Shown: positions 8,301-17,069 of the stretch, piece after piece
How the letters are laid out: the number at the start of each line of letters is the position of its first letter
Numbering within the stretch: position 1 is the stretch's first letter
Assembly: GCA_045543095.1 (NCBI GenBank)
Contig: JAZQMC010000009.1
Coordinates: forward strand, 52,363-116,362
Length of the DNA: 64,000 nucleotides
Reading direction: 5' to 3'
DNA from: Fimenecus sp045543095
GTDB lineage: Bacteria > Bacillota > Clostridia > Oscillospirales > Acutalibacteraceae
Position numbers and translations under genes: made by a program
Notes under the pieces: model-generated
The model's input: only the letters and a program-made list of their open reading frames with translations
Told to the model about the DNA's origin: nothing
Database searches by the model: none

Positions 8301-9168
8301 TTTCTGCTCCATCTGATTTATCATAAACCTGATATTCGTCCCAAATACTTTCAAGCTTATTGAAATTACTGTAAACTTCGTCACGACGGCTGAAAGTTAC
8401 CGCAACAATCAAGGCATTGATAAGGCTTAAGGGTGCAACAAGTGAATCCACAACTGACACCATATCACTTTTTGCGACAAGAAGATTATCGGCATATTCT
8501 GCTATTGGTGAATCCTTGGAATCAGTAATTGCGATTATTTTTGTTCCGCGGTCATTTATAAAGCGAAGTGCATTAATTGTCTGCTTTGAATAACGGGGAA
8601 AACTGATTGCAACGCACACATCCTCCTCGCCTATTCTAAACATCTGCTCAAACATTTCACTTCCGCTTGAGGTATCAACAAGCACAACATTTTCAAAAAC
8701 CGGGTTAAAATAAAAATAGAGAAAACTTGCCAATGCAGCAGAGCTTCGCACACCGAGAATATAAATTCGTTTTGCTTTATTTATAGTTTCAACTGCTTTT
8801 GTGAATTCATCAGCAGAAATATTTTCAAGCGTATCGCGTATAAGTTCAATATCACCGTTGAGAACTTTTTTGATTGCATCTTGTTCGCCTATGAGATTAC
8901 TTGAAACTTCCATACGCTGAACCGCGGTGAGTTTGGATTTAATCATCTGCTGAAGCTCTTTTTGAAGCTCGGGATAACCCTTAAAGCCCATTTCAGTTGC
9001 AAAACGTACAACTGTTGATTCGCTTATACCAACCTTTTCACCAAGTTTTGATGCAGTCATAAAAGCTGCTTTATCATAATTTTCAGTAATATACTGAGCC
9101 AGCTTTTTATGACCTTTTGAAAGTTTTTTATCTTTTATATCAACTTTTGATAAAATAAAATTTTTCAC
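8293..9168 (-). CDS. RpiR/MurR-family transcriptional regulator (HTH-SIS)
   Basis: The N-terminal about 75 residues form an RpiR-type helix-turn-helix (motif VGISESTVVRFATEMGFKGYPEL) and residues about 120-250 form a SIS sugar-phosphate-binding domain (YILGVRSSAALASFLYFYF, AISFPRYSKQT, KIIAITDSKDSPIA). Such proteins sense phosphosugars and control sugar or amino-sugar genes. No sugar gene is adjacent; it heads the flavoprotein-cmk-plsC-ispH operon, so its target is unclear. GTG 9168 is chosen because GGAG lies nine bases before it; the alternative ATG at 9177 abuts that GGAG directly and would lack spacing. Confidence 0.9.
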   Translation of the reverse strand: MKNFILSKVDIKDKKLSKGHKKLAQYITENYDKAAFMTASKLGEKVGISESTVVRFATEMGFKGYPELQKELQQMIKSKLTAVQRMEVSSNLIGEQDAIKKVLNGDIELIRDTLENISADEFTKAVETINKAKRIYILGVRSSAALASFLYFYFNPVFENVVLVDTSSGSEMFEQMFRIGEEDVCVAISFPRYSKQTINALRFINDRGTKIIAITDSKDSPIAEYADNLLVAKSDMVSVVDSLVAPLSLINALIVAVTFSRRDEVYSNFNKLESIWDEYQVYDKSDGAENE

Positions 9169-9206
9169 CCTTAACATCTCCGAATATATTAATATTCAAC
9201 TCAATT

Positions 9207-9235
9207 AATATACTATAAATTCGTCATAAAAACAA
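9207..9235 (-). promoter_or_regulatory. Promoter of the rpiR-cmk-ispH operon
   Basis: Minus-strand hexamers TTGTTT (9235-9230) and TATATT (9212-9207) with a 17-bp spacer, about 40 bases before the rpiR-like start. Confidence 0.6.
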
Positions 9236-9242
9236 GCATTTT

Positions 9243-9258
9243 TGCAAGAACTCTTGCA
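9243..9258. repeat. Palindrome TGCAAGA-N2-TCTTGCA between tmcAL and rpiR
   Basis: Two perfect 7-base arms separated by AC, placed two bases from the tmcAL stop codon and seven bases upstream of the -35 of the rpiR promoter. It could be an operator for the RpiR-like protein or a weak terminator for tmcAL; no proper U-tract follows on the minus strand. Confidence 0.4.
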
Positions 9259-9260
9259 TA

Positions 9261-10439
9261 TTACTGCATTTTTATGGGTGAAAAGGTCATTTCTTTTGAA
9301 CATTTACGAGAATTTTGCATAATTAACGAATACAAATCCCCTACTTTGTTCTCAATATTAAATATTTTTTCTGCATCTGCAGAATTCAGACTTAAAATGT
9401 CAGAATAGGACACCACAAACGGAATTCTACTGTTTTTTGCAAGATTACCCATAATTTCTGCCGAAGAACTATTAAAGCCTAATAGACGACAATATGGCGG
9501 GACTATTTTTAAATCTTTTTCATTAATACCAAAAGTTAACGAGAGCACCGCACGTCTTATTCTTGAATGAGTAAAGCGTTTTGTTTTTGACTTATCATAA
9601 ATCTCATTTAGGCTTGTGCTTTCTTTTATTGCTGTTTTAATTCTGTTTTCAAGACCCTCTGCCATATTTGCAATTGAAGATATATCGTCATTAAGATTTG
9701 AACGCAACAATGCTAATGAAGCAATATTATATTTTTCAGTTGATATATAATTACCTTTTTGTATTTCCTCTTCATATAAATTAACAGCATTTTCAGGAAC
9801 ATATTCAGAAAAATCTTCTTTATTATTTATCAGCTGACGGATATGGGTTGCAGATGCAATTCCGTTAACTGATTTGGTTTCATTGTAGCCCGCACCGATT
9901 CGGTTTACGGGTATAGCTTTAATTTTTGAGTTTATCTTTTTAATTGCTTTTAAATATTCAAGTGCAAGAATATTATTTGGAGTTGAAATATCAAAATCTA
10001 CATTATACTCATCAAAAGCACGCTGACGTGCAGATGGGTAACTTAATCCGTCAGTAAGATGTTTTTTGATTTTATCATCAAAATCATTGCTATTTAATAT
10101 TTCAACCGCATTATTGAGTTCTTCAACACTTGCACTTTCTGTACCGAAAGCAAGAATGTCACAACCAAAACATTCAAGAATTTTAACTGCATTATATGCA
10201 AAAATCTCTGCAGATGCCGTTGCATAAACAAAGGGTAATTCAAGCACAATATCAGCACCATTCATAAGTGCAGATTTTACTCTTGTTTCTTTAGGAAAAA
10301 GAGCAGGCTCTCCCCTTTGAACAAAATTACCGCTCATTACACAAACAACAGTATCACCTGATTTTTTTACACTATCAATCAGATATTTATGCCCTTTGTG
10401 AAACGGATTAAATTCACATACAATTCCAATTACTGACAT
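9261..10439 (-). CDS. tmcAL: tRNA(Met) cytidine acetate ligase TmcAL (YlbM family)
   Basis: Uses acetate and ATP to acetylate cytidine 34 of elongator tRNA-Met. The 392-residue protein begins with the nucleotidyltransferase segment GIVCEFNPFHKGHKYLI, whose HKGH is the HxGH adenylate-binding motif, and continues with the family segments VVCVMSGNFVQRGEPA and IRRAVLSLTFGI. Length is normal. It is divergent from acetate kinase, with 116 bases between the starts; the shared use of acetate is notable but the link is inference. Start ATG 10439 has AAGG upstream. Confidence 0.93.
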   Translation of the reverse strand: MSVIGIVCEFNPFHKGHKYLIDSVKKSGDTVVCVMSGNFVQRGEPALFPKETRVKSALMNGADIVLELPFVYATASAEIFAYNAVKILECFGCDILAFGTESASVEELNNAVEILNSNDFDDKIKKHLTDGLSYPSARQRAFDEYNVDFDISTPNNILALEYLKAIKKINSKIKAIPVNRIGAGYNETKSVNGIASATHIRQLINNKEDFSEYVPENAVNLYEEEIQKGNYISTEKYNIASLALLRSNLNDDISSIANMAEGLENRIKTAIKESTSLNEIYDKSKTKRFTHSRIRRAVLSLTFGINEKDLKIVPPYCRLLGFNSSSAEIMGNLAKNSRIPFVVSYSDILSLNSADAEKIFNIENKVGDLYSLIMQNSRKCSKEMTFSPIKMQ

Positions 10440-10475
10440 AACTCAAAAACCTTACTAAATATGGTAAAAAATTAC

Positions 10476-10504
10476 TTGAAATTAAAAGATTACAAGTATA
10501 TAAT
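10476..10504 (+). promoter_or_regulatory. Promoter of ackA
   Basis: TTGAAA at 10476-10481 and a perfect TATAAT at 10499-10504 with a 17-bp spacer; 51 bases before the ackA start codon. Confidence 0.8.
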
Positions 10505-10555
10505 AATACAGTATGGAAATTACTTCAAGAAAAATTTTAAAATGGAGATGTTAAA

Positions 10556-11776
10556 ATGAAAGTTCTCGTTATTAACGCAGGAAGTTCATCACTTAAATAT
10601 CAACTTATTGATATGGCTGATGAAAGTGTAATCGCAAAAGGTATTTGCGAAAGAGTAGGTTCTGAAGATGCTTGTATCAGCTTCAAAACTCCCGATGGTA
10701 AGAAAGTTGAGTATAATGCTCCTATGCAGAACCATACTGCAGCATTTGCAGAAGTTAAAAAAGTTCTTACAGAGGGCGAATACAAGGTTATTGATGACAT
10801 CAGCGAAATCGCAGCAGTTGGTCACCGTGTTGTTCAGGGCGGTTCACTTTTCAACAAGAGTATGCTTGTAACTGATGAGGTTATCAAGGGTATTGAAGAA
10901 ATGTGTGCTCTTGCTCCACTTCATAACCCTGCTCATATTCAGGGTATCAACGCAAGTATTGAGCTTTTCGGTAAAGATGTGCCTCAGGTTGCAGTTTTTG
11001 ACAATGCTTTCCACAGCACAATGCCCGCCGAGGCTTATACATTCCCTGTCCCCTATGAATTCTATGAAAAATATCAGGTTCGTAAATATGGTTTCCATGG
11101 TACATCACATCGCTTTGTAAGTGCACGCTGTGCTGAAGTTATGGGCAAAGACATTGAAGACCTTAAAATTGTTACCTGCCACCTTGGTAACGGTTCTTCA
11201 ATCACAGCAGTTAAGGGCGGAAAAGTTATTGATACAACAATGGGTCTTACTCCTCTTGATGGTCTTATTATGGGTACACGTTGCGGTGCTATTGACCCAT
11301 CAGCAGTTCTTTTCATTATGGAAAAAGAAAATCTTTCTGTTAAAGAAATGGATACACTTCTTAACAAGAAGTCAGGTATTCTTGGCATTTCAGGTCTTTC
11401 ATCAGATGACCGCGATGTAAAAGCAGAAGCAGCTTCAAATGAAAAGGGACTTGCAGAGCGTTGCCAGCTTGCAAGAAATATTCTCGCATATCAGATTAAG
11501 AGATATATCGGTGCTTACACAGCCGCTATGGACGGTATTGATGCTATCGTATTCACAGGCGGTATCGGTGAAAATGCTGATGATATTCGTGCAAAAGTTT
11601 GTAAAGAACTTACATTCCTTGGTATTGAAATTGACGAGGAATATGGCAAAACTCTTGTTAAGGGTGCTGAAGGTGAACTTTCAACTGAAAACTCAAAAGT
11701 TAAGGTTTATGTTCTTCCTACAAACGAAGAGCTTGTTATTGCAAGAGATACAAGAGATATTGTAAATGCTCTTTAA
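10556..11776 (+). CDS. ackA: Acetate kinase
   Basis: Converts acetyl phosphate plus ADP to acetate plus ATP, the energy-yielding last step of acetate fermentation. The 406-residue length is normal. Family signatures are visible: VINAGSSSLKYQL at the N-terminus, GHRVVQGG near residue 86, CHLGNGSS near residue 207 and FTGGIGENA near residue 328. GGAGATGTTAAA precedes the ATG. It has its own promoter and terminator and no phosphotransacetylase gene next to it, unlike many pta-ackA operons. Codon use is noticeably optimised compared with the neighbouring genes, suggesting high expression. Confidence 0.97.
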   Translation: MKVLVINAGSSSLKYQLIDMADESVIAKGICERVGSEDACISFKTPDGKKVEYNAPMQNHTAAFAEVKKVLTEGEYKVIDDISEIAAVGHRVVQGGSLFNKSMLVTDEVIKGIEEMCALAPLHNPAHIQGINASIELFGKDVPQVAVFDNAFHSTMPAEAYTFPVPYEFYEKYQVRKYGFHGTSHRFVSARCAEVMGKDIEDLKIVTCHLGNGSSITAVKGGKVIDTTMGLTPLDGLIMGTRCGAIDPSAVLFIMEKENLSVKEMDTLLNKKSGILGISGLSSDDRDVKAEAASNEKGLAERCQLARNILAYQIKRYIGAYTAAMDGIDAIVFTGGIGENADDIRAKVCKELTFLGIEIDEEYGKTLVKGAEGELSTENSKVKVYVLPTNEELVIARDTRDIVNAL

Positions 11777-11800
11777 TTCATAGTTTTACACAAAGTTTAA

Positions 11801-11827
11801 GCCGTGCTGAAAAGCACGGCTTTTTTT
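11801..11827 (+). terminator. Rho-independent terminator of ackA
   Basis: Perfect 8-bp stem GCCGTGCT / AGCACGGC closed by a GAAA tetraloop and followed by seven T residues, 24 bases after the ackA stop. Confidence 0.93.
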
Positions 11828-11838
11828 AATATAAGTAA

Positions 11839-12681
11839 CTATATTTTGAGTTTTTTACGGATTTTACGGATGAGTTTGCGAAGTGGACTTGGTTCTGCAC
11901 CCTTGATGATACGCTCTTTGAATTTTGCCTCAAGCTCTGCTTTCTTTTCTGCATCACTCAATTTATTATATCGGTCAACATAGGCGGCATAATTATCGCA
12001 AACTGTTTTAACATCACCGTATTCTTTAAGTTTACCACCCTCAAGCCAGATAGCCGAATCACAGAACTCTCGAACCTGTGGCAATGAGTGAGAGATAAAT
12101 ACGATGGTTTTGCCCTCTGCCTTCAATTCGTTCATCTTTTTAAGGCATTTATTTGCAAAGCCCTTATCACCTACCGATAATGCTTCGTCAACTATAAGAA
12201 TATCGGGGTCAAGACAAAGGTTAATTGAAAATCCAAGACGAGATTTCATACCGCTCGAATACTTTTTAACGGGCTGATAAAGGAAATCACCGATTTCAGC
12301 AAAGTCGATTACACCGTCAATAATTTCTTGAATTCTTTTATTAGAAAGTCCAAGCAATGCACCCTTGAGTTTGATATTCTCAAGACCTGTAAGCTGGTTA
12401 TTAAGACCTGTCTGAACAGCGATAAGTGCTTGCTCGCCTTTAACCTCAATTGAGCCTTCATTTGGTGCGGCAATACCCGCAAGAACCAATGACATTGTAG
12501 ATTTACCCGAACCGTTTGTGCCGAGAATACCTACTACCTGACCTCTCTCGATTTTAAAAGAAATATCTTTTAAAGCATAGAAATCCTGACTTTTCTGGTC
12601 TTTTGCAACCTGCTTGTCTTTTCTTTTTAATTTATAAATTTTTGATACGTTTTTAAATTCAATTACTACTTCTTTACTCAT
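11839..12681 (-). CDS. ABC transporter ATP-binding protein of the TagH / polysaccharide-export type
   Basis: Energises export of a lipid-linked cell-wall polymer (teichoic acid or polysaccharide) through the permease encoded just upstream. The 280-residue protein has Walker A GTNGSGKST at 54-62, the signature motif YSSGM at 141-145, Walker B ILIVDEA at 161-167 and the switch histidine in FISHS. The long N-terminal insertion before the Walker A and the SSGM signature are typical of TagH/Wzt-type subunits. There is no C-terminal sugar-binding domain; only a short basic tail. GAGGCTGTT precedes the ATG and 9 bases separate it from the permease gene. The polymer itself is unknown. Confidence 0.88.
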   Translation of the reverse strand: MSKEVVIEFKNVSKIYKLKRKDKQVAKDQKSQDFYALKDISFKIERGQVVGILGTNGSGKSTMSLVLAGIAAPNEGSIEVKGEQALIAVQTGLNNQLTGLENIKLKGALLGLSNKRIQEIIDGVIDFAEIGDFLYQPVKKYSSGMKSRLGFSINLCLDPDILIVDEALSVGDKGFANKCLKKMNELKAEGKTIVFISHSLPQVREFCDSAIWLEGGKLKEYGDVKTVCDNYAAYVDRYNKLSDAEKKAELEAKFKERIIKGAEPSPLRKLIRKIRKKLKI

Positions 12682-12690
12682 AACAGCCTC

Positions 12691-13503
12691 TTAAATCATA
12701 TCAATAAATCTTGTGCGGAATTTATACATCATTTTGCTACCAAACATAAACAAAGCGAGTGTAATGCACCAGAACACGATGTCGGTCCATGGCTCATTGA
12801 ACAAGCCTTCGTGATAGAAAAAGCAATCTCTGTATCCGCTTACAATATATGCAATAGGGTTGCAAGCAATGATTTTGCTGAGTGTGGGGTGATTTACATA
12901 ATCCATACTCCAGAGTATTGGTGAGAGATAAAGTAAAAGTCGCATACAAGCAAGAATGAGCTTTCGGGTATCGCGGGCAAGCATATTGAGAACTGATGTT
13001 GTCAATGAAAGTGCACCGGCAAAAATAATGGCACAAAGCAAATAATAAATAAGACCGAGCCAATGAAGCGTTGGAAAATAACCGAAAACAAAGAACACTA
13101 CTACCAAAACTACCATCATACAGAAATGGTCAAAAAGCTTATTGAGCACAACCGTCATAGGAAGAATGCTTACAGGGAATTTCATTTTTGTAATAACATC
13201 AGTTTTTCTGTAAATAGCATTACAACCATCAGTAATGCAAGGACTAATAAAGAACCAGATTACAATACCACCGAGCATCCAGAGAATATACGGGATACCA
13301 TCAACATCTTTACGATTCATTATATAACCGAAAACAAACCAATATGTTAACACCTGAATTACGGGATTTGCAAAATTCCAGAATAATCCAAGCTTACTGT
13401 TTCGCATATCGGCAAGCAATTCATATTTTGCGATTGAATAAATTCTAAAGATATTTTGAAAATTCTCTTTTAGAACATATCCTGCACTTTTGAACACAAA
13501 CAT
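12691..13503 (-). CDS. ABC-2 type polysaccharide/teichoic acid export permease (TagG-like)
   Basis: About 270 residues with six predicted membrane segments and the ABC-2 export pattern: an amphipathic N-terminus, the segment KYELLADMRNSKLGLFWNF before the first membrane helix, and a C-terminal cytoplasmic end after FGSKMMYKFRTRF. It partners the TagH-like ATPase 9 bases downstream. ATG 13503 was preferred over a TTG at 13518 because the predicted transcription start is near 13530; the ribosome binding site is weak (AAGAG), so the exact start is uncertain. Confidence 0.87.
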   Translation of the reverse strand: MFVFKSAGYVLKENFQNIFRIYSIAKYELLADMRNSKLGLFWNFANPVIQVLTYWFVFGYIMNRKDVDGIPYILWMLGGIVIWFFISPCITDGCNAIYRKTDVITKMKFPVSILPMTVVLNKLFDHFCMMVVLVVVFFVFGYFPTLHWLGLIYYLLCAIIFAGALSLTTSVLNMLARDTRKLILACMRLLLYLSPILWSMDYVNHPTLSKIIACNPIAYIVSGYRDCFFYHEGLFNEPWTDIVFWCITLALFMFGSKMMYKFRTRFIDMI

Positions 13504-13536
13504 CACTCTTTTCAGCAATTGCTCATTATTAAGTTA

Positions 13537-13565
13537 AGTATATCACATTATTTTTTAAAATACAA
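13537..13565 (-). promoter_or_regulatory. Promoter of the tagGH-like operon
   Basis: Minus-strand TTGTAT (13565-13560) and TATACT (13542-13537) with a 17-bp spacer, immediately after the terminator of the preceding peptide-transporter operon. Confidence 0.65.
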
Positions 13566-13573
13566 TATAAAAT

Positions 13574-13603
13574 AACGGACGAAACCATTAAGTTTCGTCC
13601 GTT
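13574..13603 (-). terminator. Terminator hairpin ending the subtilase-opp operon
   Basis: Perfect 12-bp stem AACGGACGAAAC / GTTTCGTCCGTT with a 6-base loop, 6 bases past the stop of the small membrane-protein gene. The tail on the minus strand is ATTTTATATT, T-rich but interrupted. Confidence 0.75.
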
Positions 13604-13608
13604 TAGTG

Positions 13609-13848
13609 TTACATAAGCCAGAAAAGAATTGATAAAATCAAAAATACTGCACAAATAAACCCAATCGTTACAAGCATTGGCTTTACCATCATTTTAACAG
13701 CACTCCAATAAGTTCTCCAAATCTCTTTCGGGCTTGAGGTTGTTCCCCGTTTTGTCCAGTTGCTTCTGTTATTTGAAAGACCGGACATATCGGCGATTGT
13801 TCTGCCGTCATCTACGTATGTAATTTTTTCTTTTTTCTTTTTTGCCAT
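13609..13848 (-). CDS. Small membrane protein of unknown function at the end of the opp operon
   Basis: 79 residues: a lysine-rich start (MAKKKKEK), a polar middle with TYVDDGRTIADMSGLSN, and one C-terminal hydrophobic helix (about residues 58-78) ending in FWLM. I do not recognise a family. Start ATG 13848 follows GAGGAG; a longer reading from 13896 lacks this. It is separated from oppF by 20 bases and followed by the operon terminator, so it belongs to the peptide-transport unit. A tail-anchored accessory or membrane-targeting role for the transporter is possible but unsupported. Confidence 0.7.
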   Translation of the reverse strand: MAKKKKEKITYVDDGRTIADMSGLSNNRSNWTKRGTTSSPKEIWRTYWSAVKMMVKPMLVTIGFICAVFLILSILFWLM

Positions 13849-13868
13849 AGGTAGTGACTCCTCAAAAT

Positions 13869-14867
13869 TTAATCTAACAAGTGGCAAGCTGCACAATGAC
13901 CATTACCATAATCCTTGTATTCCGGTGTAACCTCTTTACATATATCCATTGCTTGTGGACAACGGGTATGGAAACGACAACCCTTTGGCGGGTTTGCGGG
14001 CGACGGAATATCACCTTTAAGAATAATACGGTTCATTTTAACATCAGGGTCAGGATAAGGAATTGCAGAGAAAAGTGCTTTTGTATATGGGTGTAACGGA
14101 TTTGAAAAGATGTCTTCTTTAGTACCGAACTCAACCATTGAGCCTAAATACATAACACCGATTTTGTCTGAAATAAACTTAACAACTGACAAATCATGAG
14201 AAATGAAAATATAAGTAAGATTCATTTCTTGCTGTAATTTCTTAAGCAAATTGATAATCTGTGCCTGAATTGACACGTCAAGTGCAGAAACAGGCTCGTC
14301 ACACACAACCAATTTAGGATTAACTGAAAGTGCACGTGCGATACAGATTCTCTGACGCTGACCACCTGAAAATTCGTGTGGGTATCTCTCGTAATAATAA
14401 TCACGAAGACCACATTTTTCCATTAAGTCAAGAACATAATCCTTAACCTCATTTTTAGGCACTATATTGTGCACTTCAACGGGTTCTGAAAGAATGCCAC
14501 CGACTGTACTTCTTGGTGGCAATGATGAATAAGGGTCTTGGAAGATAATCTGCATCTTTTTGCGGATTTCACGCATCTGTGCAGATTTATAATCTGTAAT
14601 ATCCTTGCCCTCAAAGATAATTCTACCGCTTGTAGGTTGATGCAATTTAAGAATTGCACGACCCAATGTAGTTTTACCGCAACCTGATTCACCAACAATA
14701 CCAAGAGTTTCGCCTGCTTTTAATGTGAAAGACACATCATCAACTGCAATAAGCTCTTGAGTAACCTTACCTGTTATTGTTTTCTTTAACGGAAAGCATT
14801 TACGAAGATTTTTAACCTCTAAAATGACATCCGAATCAACTTTTTCTATTCTTTTTTCATCAGCCAT
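13869..14867 (-). CDS. oppF: Oligopeptide/dipeptide ABC transporter ATPase (OppF/DppF)
   Basis: One of the two ATPases driving peptide import. 332 residues with Walker A GESGCGKTT at 59-67, signature FSGGQ at 166-170, Walker B LVVCDEP at 186-192, and the C-terminal oligopeptide-transporter extension containing GCRFHTRCPQA, whose cysteines typically bind an iron-sulfur cluster in this family. Start ATG 14867 with GAGGAAAATAAAA upstream overlaps the oppD stop by 8 bases. Confidence 0.93.
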   Translation of the reverse strand: MADEKRIEKVDSDVILEVKNLRKCFPLKKTITGKVTQELIAVDDVSFTLKAGETLGIVGESGCGKTTLGRAILKLHQPTSGRIIFEGKDITDYKSAQMREIRKKMQIIFQDPYSSLPPRSTVGGILSEPVEVHNIVPKNEVKDYVLDLMEKCGLRDYYYERYPHEFSGGQRQRICIARALSVNPKLVVCDEPVSALDVSIQAQIINLLKKLQQEMNLTYIFISHDLSVVKFISDKIGVMYLGSMVEFGTKEDIFSNPLHPYTKALFSAIPYPDPDVKMNRIILKGDIPSPANPPKGCRFHTRCPQAMDICKEVTPEYKDYGNGHCAACHLLD

Positions 14868-16014
14868 TTTTATTTTCCTCATCATACAAGTGACAGGCAA
14901 CAAAATGAGTTGGGCTTACCTGAATCATTTCAGGATAATCTCCGGAGCATTTACCTGTACACTGTGCACATCTTTCCTTAAAATAACAATAATTCGGCAT
15001 ATTAATCGGGTTTGGAACATTACCGGGAATATTGAAAAGAGTATCACTATCAGAATCAAGCGTAGGCTTTGACTTCTGCAAGCCGATTGTATAAGGGTGC
15101 ATAGGATTATGGAAAATCTCTTTCACAGTACCCTTTTCAATTACTCTGCCTGCATACATAACCACAACGTAATCCGCCATTTCGGCAATGATACCCAAAT
15201 CGTGAGTAATAAGCATAATTGAACCGTCAATTTTAGACTTGAGGTCACGAAGCAAGTCAAGAATCTGTGCCTGAATTGTAACATCAAGTGCAGTTGTAGG
15301 CTCATCAGCAATAATAAGTCTTGGGTCACTTGCAAGTGCCATAGCAATCATAACACGCTGACGCATACCGCCCGACAATTCGTGAGGGAATGAGCCATAA
15401 ACACGCTCAGGCATTGCAATGCCAACAAGATTAAGCATTTCAATTGACTTGTCCTTTGCCATCTCTTTTGTAGCCTTGGAGTTATGGATAAAAGTAACCT
15501 CATCAAGCTGTTGACCGATTGTGAAAACCGGATTGAGAGAAGTCATAGGCTCTTGGAAAATCATTGCAATTTGGTTACCACGGATTTTATGAATATCGTG
15601 AATGGGCATTTTGGCAATATCAAAAACCTTTTCATTATCTTCATATTTTGCATTAAAACGGATTGAGCCTGAATAAATCTGACCTGTGGGACCCTGTAAA
15701 AGACGCATAACTGACATACTTGTTACAGATTTACCACAGCCTGACTCACCAACAACACCGACTGTTGCGTTTTTAGGAATATCAAAGGATACACCGTTAA
15801 CCGCCTTAACAACACCCTGCTCTGTGAAGAAATAAGTATGTAAATCTTCAATTTCAAGAATGTTTTCGGTGCTTTTCATTTCTGAAAGATATTCAGATTC
15901 GTCAGCCTTGCGGTATTTTTCAGCCTCAAGGCGTTTCATAACCTTTTTATTCTCTTTTGCTATTGCACGTATTTCTTTACCCGAAAGATAGTTTCCGTTA
16001 GTCTTTTTGCTCAT
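14860..16014 (-). CDS. oppD: Oligopeptide/dipeptide ABC transporter ATPase (OppD/DppD)
   Basis: Second ATPase of the importer. 384 residues: an extra charged N-terminal stretch of about 50 residues precedes the normal fold; Walker A GESGCGKSV at 89-97, signature LSGGM, Walker B LIIADEP, switch LITHD, and the C-terminal Cys-rich extension (CYFKERCAQCTGKC). The N-terminal extension is longer than in classical OppD. GAGGAG seven bases before the ATG supports the start. The gene follows oppC by 3 bases. Confidence 0.93.
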   Translation of the reverse strand: MSKKTNGNYLSGKEIRAIAKENKKVMKRLEAEKYRKADESEYLSEMKSTENILEIEDLHTYFFTEQGVVKAVNGVSFDIPKNATVGVVGESGCGKSVTSMSVMRLLQGPTGQIYSGSIRFNAKYEDNEKVFDIAKMPIHDIHKIRGNQIAMIFQEPMTSLNPVFTIGQQLDEVTFIHNSKATKEMAKDKSIEMLNLVGIAMPERVYGSFPHELSGGMRQRVMIAMALASDPRLIIADEPTTALDVTIQAQILDLLRDLKSKIDGSIMLITHDLGIIAEMADYVVVMYAGRVIEKGTVKEIFHNPMHPYTIGLQKSKPTLDSDSDTLFNIPGNVPNPINMPNYCYFKERCAQCTGKCSGDYPEMIQVSPTHFVACHLYDEENKNG

Positions 16015-16017
16015 AAC

Positions 16018-17058
16018 TTATCTCCTCGCTTTCGGGTCAAGGGCATCACGCAATCCGTCACCTACAAAGTTAAAGCCCAAAACAGCAATAACAATGCAGA
16101 TACCTGCGGGAACCCATACATTCAGGTGATTCTGAAGAATATCCTGATTGGTTGAAATAATATTTATCATTGTACCCCAGGCAGCATAAGGTGCTTTAAC
16201 ACCAAGATTCAAGTATGAAAGTGTTGCTTCATACAAAATCATACTACCAAGACTTAAGCTCATTGAAACAATAAGCTGTGGCATAACATTGGGTACAAGA
16301 TGCTTGAAAATTTTTCTTGCGGTTGAATATCCCATTGCTTCTGCAGCAACCATATATTCCTGCTCACGAAGTGAGAGAATCTGACCGCGTACAAGACGGG
16401 CAGTTCCGGGCCAAGAAATAAATGTGAGATAAATCATCAAGAGATAAATACGGTATTTTGCATCAATTTCTGACGCATCAAGAATGGTACTGATAATAAG
16501 CAAAATCGGGATACCGGGTAAGCAAATCAAAACGTCACACACACGCATTATGATATTGTCGATTACACCACCAAAGAAACCAGCAATGCCACCAAGTATA
16601 ACGCCGAGAATTGTAATTAAGAAAACAGCAAGAAAACTTACGATGAGTGAGATTCTGCCACCGTACATAAGACGAACAAAAATATCATAACCCTCGTTAT
16701 CAGTACCTAATATATGTTCTGCAGAAGGCGGAGCAAGGAAATTATCCTTAAGATATTTTTCGGTTGTTTGTCTTACTGTGTATTCTTCACCGTTGACTAC
16801 ATAAGTTGTTTCTGTGATTGAATACTCTGTTTTACCGCTTTCGTCAAGTTCAATCTCTCCCCACTCGGTATATACGAGAGGTCCCAAAAAGCTGAATACG
16901 AAAAGGCTTATAACCATAATAAGACCTATAATACTAAGCTTTGAACGGAAAAATCTGCGTACAACCATTCGGGTTGGTGACATTAAACGGACATTTTTAT
17001 CAAGAGGTGCTTCTGTATCAATTACTTCTTGAGTTTGTTCTTTTGTAATTTCTTCCAT
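16018..17058 (-). CDS. oppC: Oligopeptide ABC transporter permease OppC
   Basis: Inner-membrane permease half of the peptide importer, 346 residues. One N-terminal membrane helix is followed by an extracytoplasmic loop of about 60 residues (with YVVNGEEYTV), then five more helices. The EAA loop that contacts the ATPases is visible in AAEAMGYSTARKIFKHLVPN. The loop between helices 1 and 2 is longer than in typical OppC. AGGAGGGG precedes the start. Downstream partner of oppB (11-base gap). Confidence 0.92.
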   Translation of the reverse strand: MEEITKEQTQEVIDTEAPLDKNVRLMSPTRMVVRRFFRSKLSIIGLIMVISLFVFSFLGPLVYTEWGEIELDESGKTEYSITETTYVVNGEEYTVRQTTEKYLKDNFLAPPSAEHILGTDNEGYDIFVRLMYGGRISLIVSFLAVFLITILGVILGGIAGFFGGVIDNIIMRVCDVLICLPGIPILLIISTILDASEIDAKYRIYLLMIYLTFISWPGTARLVRGQILSLREQEYMVAAEAMGYSTARKIFKHLVPNVMPQLIVSMSLSLGSMILYEATLSYLNLGVKAPYAAWGTMINIISTNQDILQNHLNVWVPAGICIVIAVLGFNFVGDGLRDALDPKARR

Positions 17059-17069
17059 AATGCCCCTCC

